A stretch of DNA of 32,315 bases from Acidobacteriota bacterium (GCA_003133645.1 PKYI01000017.1:1-32315), one strand, 5' to 3'; positions 7,075 to 15,576 are shown, numbered from the stretch's first letter. Numbers and translations: made by a program. The notes: generated by a model from the letters alone, not told the origin.

Positions 7075-8190
7075 TCAGGCGAACCGGCCTTGCAGGTGTT
7101 CCGCCAGCCGGGCGAGCGCGTCGCGAAATCCCCTTCGCCCCAACCCGATCCTGAGGTAGTCCCCGGGGGTCTCGAACACGCTTCCCGGCACGATCATCAC
7201 GCCCGCACCGTCAATGGCCTCCCGGCAAAAGCGTTCGGCCGTCTCCTCGCCCAGCCACCGGGGAAACGCGACGGGGCCGGCCTTCGGTGCGAGCCATCCG
7301 AAGCGGTCCTGGTGCGCCGTGAAGAACTCCGTTGCAACCGCCAAGTTGGCGCGGACGATCTCGCGGTTGCGAAGCAGGATCGGCTCGCGGCTCCGCAGCG
7401 CGATGATCCCCAGGACCTCGCTTGGCGCGCTGGCGCAGATCGTCGTGTAGTCCTTGAACGCCACCCATCGCTCGAGCAACGCGCGCTCCCGGGTCGCCAG
7501 CCACCCCACCCTCAGGCCGGGGAGCCCGAACGCCTTCGACAGCCCCGCCAGTGAGATCCCTTTCTCGTACAAGTCGCACGCCGCGGGCAACCGCGCGCCT
7601 CGGCCGTACTCGAGCAACCGGTACATCTCGTCCGAAAACAGGTAGAGACCTCGCTCCCGAGCCAGCTCGACGATTGCCTCGAGTTCGGAGCGCGACAGCG
7701 TGTGGCCGGTCGGGTTGTGCGGGAAGTTGATGACCAGCATCCGCGTGCGGCCCTCGACCAGCCGCTCCAGGCGGCCGACGTCGAGCCGCCAGCCGTCACG
7801 TTCGGGTTCGAGTTCCCAGCGCGTCACGCCGCAACCGATGTGACGGGCGACTTCGTACAGAGACTGGTACGCCGGCGAAACGACGATGACGTGGTCGCCC
7901 GGCGTCAGCAGCGTCTGCATCGCGATGAAGATCGCCTCCTCGGGGGCCGCGATCATCACGTCGTCGGCCGCGATCGTCTCGTAGAGGCCGGCCACCTCGG
8001 CGCGGAGGAGCGGGTGCCCCGCCGTCTCCGTGTAACCGAGGCGCAGCTCGCGCCACAGCTCGAGGCTCTCGCCGGCGGCCATCCCCAGCAGTTCCGCCAT
8101 CGACAGGGTTTCGCAATCCGACGCGCTCAGCACCCACTCGGCCTTGAACTCGTACTCCGCGAAGTACCGCTCCAGCTTGAACGGTCGCAC
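7075..8190 (-). CDS. Class I/II PLP-dependent aminotransferase
   Basis: Fold-type I aminotransferase of 371 residues; the amino-acid substrate is unknown. Key residues are NFPHNPTG (N159), SDEMY (D187), the PLP-lysine in SLAGLSKAFG (K219) and the arginine in GLRVGW (R227). The start is taken as GTG 8190: GGGGAGGGAG lies about 7-10 bp upstream and the fold begins within a few residues. The open frame continues far upstream through the repeat element, but that part is not protein-like. It is the last minus-strand gene after the rpsF-rplI block, separated by repeat copy 1. It resembles the broad family around capreomycidine synthase and LL-diaminopimelate aminotransferase, but no specific role can be given. 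Confidence 0.88.
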   Translation of the reverse strand: MRPFKLERYFAEYEFKAEWVLSASDCETLSMAELLGMAAGESLELWRELRLGYTETAGHPLLRAEVAGLYETIAADDVMIAAPEEAIFIAMQTLLTPGDHVIVVSPAYQSLYEVARHIGCGVTRWELEPERDGWRLDVGRLERLVEGRTRMLVINFPHNPTGHTLSRSELEAIVELARERGLYLFSDEMYRLLEYGRGARLPAACDLYEKGISLAGLSKAFGLPGLRVGWLATRERALLERWVAFKDYTTICASAPSEVLGIIALRSREPILLRNREIVRANLAVATEFFTAHQDRFGWLAPKAGPVAFPRWLGEETAERFCREAIDGAGVMIVPGSVFETPGDYLRIGLGRRGFRDALARLAEHLQGRFA

Positions 8191-8226
8191 CGGCCGCTCC
8201 CTCCCCGCCTGTAACGCTACACCAAA

Positions 8227-8586
8227 GACCGGGCTCCAGGCACCGAAAGACGTGGTCGGTGGTCCGAGCGGCCGCGTCGGCCACAGGCCGCGCGGCCTCG
8301 AGCGCCTCCCTCGAAGACAAGTTCCCCACCGACAGGCAGGTCGCCGGAGCTTGCGGCGTGTAGCCGCGCCGCCGCCGTTGGGCCTATCGCAAGGCGCGCA
8401 AGCCGGTCGCACCGGAGCATAGCCGTAGGCTATGTGAGGATGCGAACCGGCGCAGCGCAACGCCAGGCGAGACGCGGCTCTGCCGCGGCTCGCGAGGGGC
8501 GCGGGGGGTCGAGAGCGGCCGGGCGGGCGGTGGAACGGCCGCGGGACCCCCCGCCCGGATAGATGGTCCGACGCCGGCGGCGCCCC
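8227..8586 (+). repeat. Dispersed structured repeat, copy 1
   Basis: This non-coding stretch fills most of the 407-bp gap 8191-8597 and aligns along its length with 12746-13125. Hairpin H1 (8393-8464) has the perfect core CATAGCC-GTA-GGCTATG (8418-8434). Outer helices are CC/GG, CGCA/TGCG (8408-8411 with 8441-8444), GCCGGT/ACCGGC (8402-8407 with 8446-8451) and GGCGCGC (8393-8399) with GCGC..GCC. H2 is 8467-8493 (GCGAG-A-CGCGGC, triloop). H3 is 8501-8554, with a 10-bp outer stem GCGGGGGGTC/GACCCCCCGC and an inner GCGGCC/GGCCGC. A conserved tail AGATGGTCCG is at 8561-8570. No RNA polymerase signals or ORF are evident. See the findings for covariation. Confidence 0.85.
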
Positions 8587-8597
8587 TGGAGGTGGCG

Positions 8598-10001
8598 CTA
8601 GGGCTTGCGGGCGACCAGCAGGTAGTCGCGCGGGGCCGAGAGCCACCCATCGAGCCTCGCCGCCAGCTGCCGCACGGCCTCGGGCTGCGACGGGCTCGCG
8701 AGCGCCTGGTCGGGCGGGAAGGGGTGCAGGAACCTCGTCTCCACCACCTCGAGCCCGAGCGCCTTCGCGACGAACGCGAGCGCCTCGGGGTGTACCGGGG
8801 CGTGGTGCGTCGGGTCCAGCCAGAACAACCCGGCGCCGACGCGCAGTGACTCCGGGTTCGGACTCTCGATCAGCAGTATGCCCCCCGGCCGCAACGCCGC
8901 GGCCGCGCCCTCCACGAGCGCCATCCAGCCGGCCGCCGGGAGGTGCTCGACGATGTGGACCGCCGTGACCGCGCCCAGGCTCCCCGGCGGCGCCTCGCGC
9001 AGCGCGGCGAGGGCATCGCCTTCGTCGGCGGCCAGACCAAGCCTTCGGCACGCCGCCACCATTGCCGGGTCGGCGTCCACGCCCCGCGCCTCGACGCCGG
9101 CGTCGCGCAGCGCCTCGAGCAACTCCCCCCGCCCGCAGCCGACGTCCAGCACCGGCGCGGCGGCTCCGAGCAAACGGACGTGCTCGGCGGCGCGGCCGAG
9201 GATCTCGCCGCGGTCGCCGCGGAATTCGTCCGCGAAGGAACGCGACGCAGCCGCGACCGCGGCCGGGATGCGCGCCTCGACCGCCGGGTCGACCGCGATG
9301 TGGAGCGGCTCGTGCCGGGCGACGCGCTCGGCGAGCCCCGCCGCCTCGGTGAGCTCCTCGTGCAAGCGCTCGACGAGGGCGTCGGTGCGCGCCGAGAGCG
9401 CGGGCAGCCGCTGGTCCCGCAGCTCCACCGCGAGCGCCTGGACGCCGGCCATGACTGCCGGAGCCGCGTCGAGGGCTCGTTGCATCCGCTCGAGACCTGC
9501 CTCGGCTTGTGGGATGCGGGCGTCACGAAGCGATTCCACTTCCCGCTGCAGCGCCTCGGCGGCACGCTGCAACCCCGCTAGCGCAGCCTCGGCCGTCGGC
9601 ACGCGGGCGTCCCGCAGCAGCTCCACCTCGCGCTGTACCGCCACCGCCGCCTGGCTCGCCCGAGCGGTCCCATCGGCGATCTCCGCCAGCCGGTGGTCGC
9701 GCATCTCTTCGAACTCGCCGCGGGTGACGAGGAAGTCCTGGCGAAGGCAGGCGAACGCCGCCTCGCTCTCGTCGAGTCGGGCATCGAGGCGGCGCTGCAG
9801 CTCGGCCCTGTTGGCCGCTTCGCGCTCCAAAGCGGTCGCGAGCGCCGTGGCCGCGGCCACGTCCCCATCGACCCGCTCGAGTTCCGGCCACAACGTCGCT
9901 CTGGCCACGCGCCGCAGCAGCCGCAGCAGCCACCCCTGTCCGCCACGTCGCGGCTGCGCCGGGGTTCCTGCCGCGCCCACGGGGGGGTGGCCGTCGCTCA
10001 C
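8598..10001 (-). CDS. Class I SAM-dependent methyltransferase with a long N-terminal coiled coil
   Basis: A 467-residue protein. Residues about 45-250 are heptad-rich and charged, with repeated units of the type EVESLRDARIPQAEAGLERM and EVELLRDARVPTAEAALAGL, indicating a coiled coil. The C-terminal third is a Rossmann methyltransferase: motif I VLDVGCGRGE (about 283-292), acidic motif GVDADP, motif IV AVTAVHIVEHLP, and a distal WLDPTHHAPVHPEALAF. That distal motif occurs in methyltransferases linked to surface polysaccharides (WbdD-like), where a coiled coil sets chain length; this role is inference. Start is GTG 10001, 6 bp after the rplI stop, so it is at the tail of the ribosomal operon. 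Confidence 0.8.
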   Translation of the reverse strand: MSDGHPPVGAAGTPAQPRRGGQGWLLRLLRRVARATLWPELERVDGDVAAATALATALEREAANRAELQRRLDARLDESEAAFACLRQDFLVTRGEFEEMRDHRLAEIADGTARASQAAVAVQREVELLRDARVPTAEAALAGLQRAAEALQREVESLRDARIPQAEAGLERMQRALDAAPAVMAGVQALAVELRDQRLPALSARTDALVERLHEELTEAAGLAERVARHEPLHIAVDPAVEARIPAAVAAASRSFADEFRGDRGEILGRAAEHVRLLGAAAPVLDVGCGRGELLEALRDAGVEARGVDADPAMVAACRRLGLAADEGDALAALREAPPGSLGAVTAVHIVEHLPAAGWMALVEGAAAALRPGGILLIESPNPESLRVGAGLFWLDPTHHAPVHPEALAFVAKALGLEVVETRFLHPFPPDQALASPSQPEAVRQLAARLDGWLSAPRDYLLVARKP

Positions 10002-10007
10002 AGCGAC

Positions 10008-10478
10008 CTACGCCTCGCTTCCCTGCCCCTGCTTCTCCGCCTCCGACCGGACGTGAACGGTGATCGGCACTCGCACCTCGCGGTGCAGCTTGACCTCAGC
10101 GGTGAACGTGCCGACGCGCTTAACGTGCTCAAGGGCGATCCGCCGGCGGTCCACGGCGAGCCCGCGCTCGGCAAGCGCATCCGCGACGTCGGAGGAGGTC
10201 ACCGAACCGTACAGAGCGTCGCCCTCGCCGGAGCGCCGGACGAAGGTGAGTTCGATCCCGGTAAGCTGGCCGGCGATGTGCTCGGCCTCGCCCTTCTCCT
10301 TGGCCTGCACCTGTTCCCATTTCCTGGTGTCCTGCTTGAAGCGGGCCAGGTTCGAGGCCGTCGCCTGGTAGGCGAGTCCCTTCGGGATCAAGTAGTTGCG
10401 CGCGAAGCCCGGCTTCACTTCGATGGTCGCGCCGCGCTCGCCGAGTTGGTCCACATGGTCGTTGAGTATCACCTTCAT
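10008..10478 (-). CDS. rplI: 50S ribosomal protein bL9
   Basis: bL9 binds 23S rRNA near the L1 stalk. The 156-residue sequence begins MKVILNDHVDQLGERGATIEV and has the N-domain signature GFARNYLIPKGLA, a central helix (about 40-75) and a C-domain with LYGSVTSSDVADAL. The ATG overlaps the stop of the upstream DUF2232 gene (10475-10478), indicating coupling. It is the fourth gene of the rpsF-rpsR-DUF2232-rplI block. Confidence 0.98.
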   Translation of the reverse strand: MKVILNDHVDQLGERGATIEVKPGFARNYLIPKGLAYQATASNLARFKQDTRKWEQVQAKEKGEAEHIAGQLTGIELTFVRRSGEGDALYGSVTSSDVADALAERGLAVDRRRIALEHVKRVGTFTAEVKLHREVRVPITVHVRSEAEKQGQGSEA

Positions 10479-11434
10479 GTTTCACGTCCTCCGTCGTCTG
10501 CTCCACCCCGGCGCAGGCGGAAGAAGCTGTCGGCCAGACCGAGGGCCGAGAACACCAAGGCCACCGGAACCTGCAGGGCGAACACCATGACGCCCAGCCG
10601 AACCCACCGGTTCTCACCGAACCGGCGCCCGAGGTAGAAAAGGATGATAGCGAGCCCGTGCACGAAATACAACCCGAGCACCGTGACCAAGAGGTTCGCA
10701 GCCAACCACTTGGCCGGCTCGGGCGCAAACACCCAGCCGAGGCCGCCGAGGGCGAACCCGACCGGCAGCCACTCCTCCGACGTGTAGAGCGGGAAAGGCT
10801 CCGCCCCGCGCGCCATGCCGAGCAGCGGCAGCCGCGGGCGCAGCCACAGCGCCGCCGTCAGCACGTAGAGCGCCGTGAACGAGGGTGCGAGGTAGGCGGC
10901 CATGTGGAGCGCCTGCGCCACCAGTTCCTCGCCCCCGGCCCCCTCGCCCAACAGCTTGCCGAGGCTGCCCACCCCGCCGCCGGCGCGGGCGAACATCTGC
11001 GTCAGGGCGTCCGCCGGCGCCGCCGGGTAGACCACCGCCGTCATGACGGCCACAGCGATGCCGAGCGCCACGAGAGCGACGATCGCCGCCCACCGCCCCG
11101 TGCTCCACGGCCGGCGCAGCCACGTCTCCACCGAGACCGCTGGCCACACCGCAACCAGCAGGTAGCCGGCGGTCGCCGCCACCATCCATGGCTGGTGCCA
11201 GACCAGCACGGCGCCGGCCATCCCGACCGCGACCCACCCCCATGCCAGGAACGAGGGCCGGCCCGTGGCCACGACGTGCACCAGCGGCAGCGACGCCAAA
11301 AGGGCCAGGAACACGCCGACGAGCGGGAGCAGGGGCAGGCTCGCGAACACGAGCAGCGAAAACAAACCCGCCATCCCCGGGCCGACAAAACGCAGGGATG
11401 GCGGTTTGGAAGGAGGCGAGGCCGAAGCCATCAC
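10475..11434 (-). CDS. DUF2232 (YybS-like) membrane protein
   Basis: A 319-residue polytopic membrane protein with about eight hydrophobic segments and a short cytoplasmic tail ending in RLRRGGADDGG. Sequence style and location between rpsR and rplI match the DUF2232/YybS family, which sits beside rplI in Firmicutes and several other phyla; its function is unknown. The start is ATG 11434 or the next codon 11431. Ten bases separate it from the rpsR stop, and it overlaps the rplI start by 4 bp (ATGA). Confidence 0.8.
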   Translation of the reverse strand: MMASASPPSKPPSLRFVGPGMAGLFSLLVFASLPLLPLVGVFLALLASLPLVHVVATGRPSFLAWGWVAVGMAGAVLVWHQPWMVAATAGYLLVAVWPAVSVETWLRRPWSTGRWAAIVALVALGIAVAVMTAVVYPAAPADALTQMFARAGGGVGSLGKLLGEGAGGEELVAQALHMAAYLAPSFTALYVLTAALWLRPRLPLLGMARGAEPFPLYTSEEWLPVGFALGGLGWVFAPEPAKWLAANLLVTVLGLYFVHGLAIILFYLGRRFGENRWVRLGVMVFALQVPVALVFSALGLADSFFRLRRGGADDGGRET

Positions 11435-11444
11435 CAGGCCTCTC

Positions 11445-11675
11445 TCAATCTCCCAGGAACGGCAGCAGCGCCATCAGGCGGGCGCGCTTGATCGCCCGCG
11501 TCAGCTTGCGCTGATAGATCGGGTTCGTGCCCGAAACGCGGCGCGGGAGGATCTTCCCCGACACCGGGACGTACTGCCGGATGAGGTCGATGTCCTTGTA
11601 GTCGATGTACTCGATCCCCTCGGCGGTGAACTTGCAGGTCTTCTTGCGCTTGACGAAGTACTTTTTCTTCGACAT
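11445..11675 (-). CDS. rpsR: 30S ribosomal protein bS18
   Basis: The 76-residue bS18 binds the 30S platform together with bS6. Visible family features are [18 protein letters not shown], the central [19 protein letters not shown] and the C-terminal basic [15 protein letters not shown] single Cys is present (K-T-C-K), so this is not the four-Cys zinc form. It begins 1 bp after the rpsF stop, as expected for the S6:S18 pair. Confidence 0.98.
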   Translation of the reverse strand: MSKKKYFVKRKKTCKFTAEGIEYIDYKDIDLIRQYVPVSGKILPRRVSGTNPIYQRKLTRAIKRARLMALLPFLGD

Positions 11676-11676
11676 T

Positions 11677-12087
11677 TCACGCCTCCTCGCCGGCCCTGGG
11701 GGCTGCAGCGACCGCGGCGACCTCGACGCGCTCCTTGGCGGCGCGCTTGGCGGCCTTCTGCTCGGCGCGCACCTTGGCCATCTTGCGGGCGCGCTGCATT
11801 TCGCGGTCCAGGTTGAGGTTGAGGAAGCGCAGCACCTGGTCGGACAGCCGCAGGCGGTACTCGAGCGGCTTGACCACCGTGCCGGGCGCCTCGTACTGCC
11901 AGAAGACGTAGTACCCCTCGCGCTTGTGCTTGATCATGTACGCGAGGATGCGCTTGCCCCACACATCCTCCTTGACGATCGTCGCGCCTTCCTTGGCGAT
12001 CAGCTCTTTGATCTCGCCGAGGAACGTCGAGCGTTGCTCATCGTCCAAGGATGCGTCGAGGATGACACCGAGTTCGTACAGCGGCAT
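11677..12087 (-). CDS. rpsF: 30S ribosomal protein bS6
   Basis: The 136-residue bS6 starts [18 protein letters not shown] and has the RNP-like segments [20 protein letters not shown] and [17 protein letters not shown] Lys/Ala-rich tail (about 100-136) extends beyond the folded core. ATG 12087 is preferred because AGGAGA lies 5-6 bp upstream and the ribosomal fold begins there; an in-frame extension to 12144 runs through leader hairpins. It is the first gene of a ribosomal operon with its own promoter and a structured leader. Confidence 0.97.
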   Translation of the reverse strand: MPLYELGVILDASLDDEQRSTFLGEIKELIAKEGATIVKEDVWGKRILAYMIKHKREGYYVFWQYEAPGTVVKPLEYRLRLSDQVLRFLNLNLDREMQRARKMAKVRAEQKAAKRAAKERVEVAAVAAAPRAGEEA

Positions 12088-12100
12088 GGGCTCTCCTTTC

Positions 12101-12153
12101 GGCCTTCGGCCCCCGCATCGAGGCGGGAGCAAGGAACCCGCCATGCCTGGCGG
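12101..12153 (-). promoter_or_regulatory. Structured rpsF leader, candidate S6:S18 autoregulatory site
   Basis: The 5' UTR of the rpsF operon holds three hairpins: 12138-12153 (CCGCCA-GGCA-TGGCGG on the minus strand), 12112-12127 (CCCGC/GCGGG) and 12101-12111 (GGCC-GAA-GGCC). The last is just before the ribosome site. S6:S18 complexes are known to bind leader RNAs with exposed CCG motifs, and CCG occurs here several times. Assignment to that class is inference. Confidence 0.45.
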
Positions 12154-12160
12154 AACAGGA

Positions 12161-12188
12161 ATTCTAGACCAAACGCGGGGAAAAGCAA
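12161..12188 (-). promoter_or_regulatory. Promoter of the rpsF operon
   Basis: On the minus strand, TTGCTT (12188-12183), a 16-bp spacer and TAGAAT (12166-12161). This gives a leader of about 67 nt. It sits directly upstream of the leader hairpins. Confidence 0.6.
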
Positions 12189-12272
12189 GCCGACCTCAAC
12201 GCCATACGGTGCGCGGGCGAGGGCGCGCGCGCCACGGACGGCCAAGCGGGGGCGCCCGTTGCGCCGCACCGA

Positions 12273-12292
12273 GGGTTCACGCCGGCGAACCC
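12273..12292 (-). terminator. Hairpin after the small secreted protein gene
   Basis: GGGTTC-loop-GAACCC (6-bp stem, 8-nt loop) lies about 20 bp downstream of the stop at 12312. No U-run follows, so intrinsic termination is uncertain. It is placed where the transcript should end before the rpsF promoter. Confidence 0.35.
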
Positions 12293-12311
12293 CGACCCAT
12301 CGATCGTCGCG

Positions 12312-12578
12312 TCAGCGCTCGGCGACCTTGAGCACCCAGCAGTACGAGCCGTCGCGCCAAGTGATGCGGGGGTCGCTGCCGATGCGGAGTTGAGCGTCCT
12401 CGCACTTCGGGTCGTAGCTGCAGTGCTGGGTCCACACCACGGTCCGGTCCTTGGCGCGGTACATGTTGTCGCCGATCTTGTTGACGCACCGGAGCTGCGA
12501 GACCCTGTCCTGGGCGAGTCCGGCCGGCGACAACACCACGAGCGCGCACGCGGCTGCGAGAAGCGATGCCCGTCTCAT
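12312..12578 (-). CDS. Small secreted Cys-containing protein, unknown function
   Basis: An 88-residue product with a clear Sec signal peptide, MRRASLLAAACALVVLSPAG, cut near LAQ. The mature part has four Cys (LRCVNK, QHCSYDPKC, SYCW), suggesting two disulfides, and several Trp and Tyr. I do not recognise a family. ATG 12578 is chosen because AGGAGG lies 7 bp upstream; the open frame upstream is not needed. It stands alone between repeat copy 2 and the rpsF promoter. Confidence 0.7.
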   Translation of the reverse strand: MRRASLLAAACALVVLSPAGLAQDRVSQLRCVNKIGDNMYRAKDRTVVWTQHCSYDPKCEDAQLRIGSDPRITWRDGSYCWVLKVAER

Positions 12579-12639
12579 GTTGAAACCTCCTGGTGCGCCA
12601 AGTATCGCACAAGAGAGCGGCCGGATGTCTCGACAAGGA

Positions 12640-12660
12640 GCGCGGGCGAGGCGCCCGCGC
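12640..12660. repeat. Perfect 9-bp palindrome with 3-nt loop
   Basis: GCGCGGGCG-AGG-CGCCCGCGC forms a perfect stem upstream of the small secreted protein gene. A related but imperfect string occurs near 12211-12230. It lacks a T-tract and resembles a short palindromic intergenic repeat rather than a terminator. Confidence 0.45.
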
Positions 12661-12745
12661 CAAGGTGAGGGGTCCGGCTCACGCAGGACTTCCACACACG
12701 CCGGGCAGGCGCGGTCCAGATGGGGGCCAGGAGCGCCGCCGGAAC

Positions 12746-13125
12746 GACCGGGGTCCGGGCACCGGACACTGAAAGGCGTGGCCGGTGGTCAGTCGTCATT
12801 CGTCAGTGCCGGCTGCGCCGGCCGCAGGCCGCGCGGCCTCGAGGCCCCCTCCGAAGACGAGAACGACGCCGACAGGCAGGGCGTCGCAGCTTGGGGCGTG
12901 CAGCCGCGCCGCCGGCGTTGGGCCTATCGCAAGGCGCGCGAACCCCGCCGCACCGGAGCATAGCCGGAGGCTATGTGAGGATACGAGCGGGGCGAGCGCA
13001 ACGCGCGGCGAGACGCGGCTCCGCCGCGGCTCGCGGGGGGCACGGGGGCAAGAGCGGCCGCGCGGTTGGGTGGAGTGGCCGCGGGCCCCCCGCCAGGATA
13101 GATGGTCCGACGCCGGCGGCGCCCC
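12746..13125 (+). repeat. Dispersed structured repeat, copy 2
   Basis: This fills most of the 555-bp gap between pth and the small secreted gene and aligns with 8227-8586. H1 is 12933-13004, with core CATAGCC-GGA-GGCTATG (12959-12975) and outer helix CCCCGC/GCGGGG (12943-12948 with 12987-12992). H2 is 13008-13034, nearly identical to copy 1. H3 is 13044-13090 (GGGGGC/GCCCCC outside, GCGGCC/GGCCGC inside). Tail AGATGGTCCG is at 13100-13109. A GGCCGCGCGGCC palindrome (about 12827-12838) is also shared. Between 12788 and 12808 it has three tandem 7-mers (GTCAGTC, GTCATTC, GTCAGTG) absent from copy 1. Confidence 0.85.
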
Positions 13126-13133
13126 GGGCGAGG

Positions 13134-13712
13134 CTACTCCGAGGTGGCGGCGACCTGGTTGAACTGCGTCGCCGCCCGGCCGACCCCGACCCGCACCGCC
13201 GCCTCGACGCAGTCGGCGGCGCGCGCGACCATCTCGTCGACGGCCTTCAGCTCGTCGGGCCCAAAGGGCGCGAGCACGTACTCCGCGAGGTCGTCCCAGG
13301 CGTGCTCGCCGCGGATCCCGAGGCGCAGGCGGGGGAACTCCTCGCCGACGGCCTCGACGATCGACCGGAGGCCGTTGTGGGTACCGGGGCCCCCGCGCGG
13401 GCGCAGGCGGAGCTGCCCGAGCGCGAGGTCGACGTCGTCAACCACCACCAGGCACTCGGCGGGTACGAGCTCCTCGCCTTCGCAAAACAGCGCGAACGCG
13501 TCCCCCGAGAGGTTCATGTAGGTCTGAGGCTTGACCAGATAGGTGGGCCGGCCGCCGCCCCGGCGCACCAGCTTCGAGCGGTAGCGGCTGCGCCACACGT
13601 CGAGGCGCCAGCGGCGCGCCATCTCGGCCACGACCCGAAAGCCGATGTTGTGGCGGCCGCCCGCGTATTCCGTGCCCGGATTGCCGAGCCCGACGACCGC
13701 CCCAATGCTCAT
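13134..13712 (-). CDS. pth: Peptidyl-tRNA hydrolase
   Basis: Cleaves peptidyl-tRNA released from stalled ribosomes. The 192-residue protein shows VVGLGNPGTEY, the catalytic His in GRHNIGF (H21), PQTYMNLSG, DDVDLALG and the substrate-binding loop GGPGTHNGLRSI, which has a two-residue variation from the usual GGHNGL. It ends with FNQVAATSE. It follows rplY by 18 bp in the conserved prs-rplY-pth order, and repeat copy 2 begins right after its stop. Confidence 0.97.
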   Translation of the reverse strand: MSIGAVVGLGNPGTEYAGGRHNIGFRVVAEMARRWRLDVWRSRYRSKLVRRGGGRPTYLVKPQTYMNLSGDAFALFCEGEELVPAECLVVVDDVDLALGQLRLRPRGGPGTHNGLRSIVEAVGEEFPRLRLGIRGEHAWDDLAEYVLAPFGPDELKAVDEMVARAADCVEAAVRVGVGRAATQFNQVAATSE

Positions 13713-13730
13713 GTGTGTGAGGTGCCAGGA

Positions 13731-14408
13731 CTACTCGGCGTCCTCGCTCCCCTCCTCGACGGCCTTGCCGCGCTTGATGACCTCGGGCTCGGTTGCCTCC
13801 GCGCCGGCGACGGCCGCTTCCTCCGGCTTCGCCTCCTCGACTTCCTTGGCGTGGGTCTTGACGGTCGCGATCATCTTGTGCGGGTCGTCGAGCAGTTTGA
13901 CGCCCTCCGGGAGCGGCAACTCGGCGGCCGCGATGTGCTGGCCCAACTCGAGGTTGGTGACATCGACGCGGAACGACTCCGGGATCCCCTCCGCCGCGCA
14001 CTCGACGTGCAGCGTGCGGCCCACCCAGTCGAGGAAACCGCCGGCCTTGACGCCCACGGCCTCGCCTTCGAGGACGACCGGGATCTCCACCTTGAGCCGC
14101 TGGCCCTTGATGACGCGGATGAAGTCGAGGTGGGCGTACTGCCGCGTGAGGGGGTCGATCTGGGCGTCGCGCACCATCGCGTGGCGCTCCTGCTTGGTGC
14201 CCTTCATCTTGAGCAGGAAGACCGTGTTGCGCCCCTTCTCCTGGCGCAGCAGCTCGGTCACGGCATGGCGGTCGAGCACGACCGGAACCGCTTCCTTGTC
14301 CTTGCCGCCGTACACGACCGCGGGGATCAACCCCTGCCGGCGGAGTTTCCGGTTTGCGCCTTTGCCAGTGGAGCTGCGATGCTCCACCTCGATCACGAGC
14401 TCGTCCAT
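13731..14408 (-). CDS. rplY: 50S ribosomal protein bL25 (CTC/TL5 form)
   Basis: 5S rRNA-binding protein of the long CTC type, 225 residues. The N-terminal domain (1-95) has GANRKLRRQGLIPAVVYG. The beta-rich C-domain (about 100-185) includes LDFIRVIKGQRLKVEIPVV and NLELGQHIAAAELPLP. An acidic tail follows (about 190-225). ATG 14408 is chosen because GGAGGT lies about 8 bp upstream and MDELVIEVEHR matches family starts. It lies between prs and pth, the usual order. Confidence 0.95.
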   Translation of the reverse strand: MDELVIEVEHRSSTGKGANRKLRRQGLIPAVVYGGKDKEAVPVVLDRHAVTELLRQEKGRNTVFLLKMKGTKQERHAMVRDAQIDPLTRQYAHLDFIRVIKGQRLKVEIPVVLEGEAVGVKAGGFLDWVGRTLHVECAAEGIPESFRVDVTNLELGQHIAAAELPLPEGVKLLDDPHKMIATVKTHAKEVEEAKPEEAAVAGAEATEPEVIKRGKAVEEGSEDAE

Positions 14409-14486
14409 GACATCTACCTCCGACCTCGCGGCCAAGCCACAAGGGGCGAGAACTCTACCACAGAGACAGGCAACAGTCGACCGTCT

Positions 14487-15434
<948 letters not shown>

Positions 15435-15454
15435 GCGGTCCTCGCAACGCAGTT

Positions 15455-15530
15455 TGGCTGGGGCGGCAGGACTCGAACCTGCACATGCGGGATCCAAAGT
15501 CCCGTGGCTTCTCCATTTGCCGACGCCCCA
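15455..15530 (-). tRNA. tRNA-Gln (anticodon UUG)
   Basis: A 76-nt cloverleaf with encoded CCA. Acceptor TGGGGCG/CGCCCCA includes the U1-A72 pair typical of tRNA-Gln; discriminator is G. D arm GGC/GCC, anticodon stem CGGGA/TCCCG with loop CTTTGGA (anticodon TTG), variable loop CATGT, T arm GCAGG/CCTGC with TTCGAAT. It lies between spoVG and prs in the same direction. Confidence 0.97.
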
Positions 15531-15541
15531 GTCGGAATTGA

Positions 15542-15570
15542 AGTCTAGTGCGCCGGCCTTGGCGTGTCCA
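15542..15570 (-). promoter_or_regulatory. Promoter for tRNA-Gln (and prs)
   Basis: Minus-strand TGGACA (15570-15565), a 17-bp spacer and TAGACT (15547-15542). The -10 box ends 11 bp before the tRNA 5' end, so the tRNA precursor would have a very short leader. Confidence 0.6.
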
Positions 15571-15576
15571 GCGCGG

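Noticed and set aside
8418-8434. The H1 core as an intrinsic terminator
   Set aside because: No U-run follows, and it is conserved within a much larger folded element in both orientations relative to genes.
8402-8451. A classical kink-turn in H1
   Set aside because: Tandem G-A pairs are possible, but the bulge is one nucleotide rather than three, so the consensus is not met.
8191-9051. Upstream in-frame extension of the aminotransferase
   Set aside because: It covers repeat copy 1 and part of the methyltransferase gene, and its sequence is not protein-like; GTG 8190 has a ribosome site.
12088-12144. N-terminal extension of bS6
   Set aside because: The extra codons are leader hairpins; AGGAGA is placed correctly for ATG 12087.
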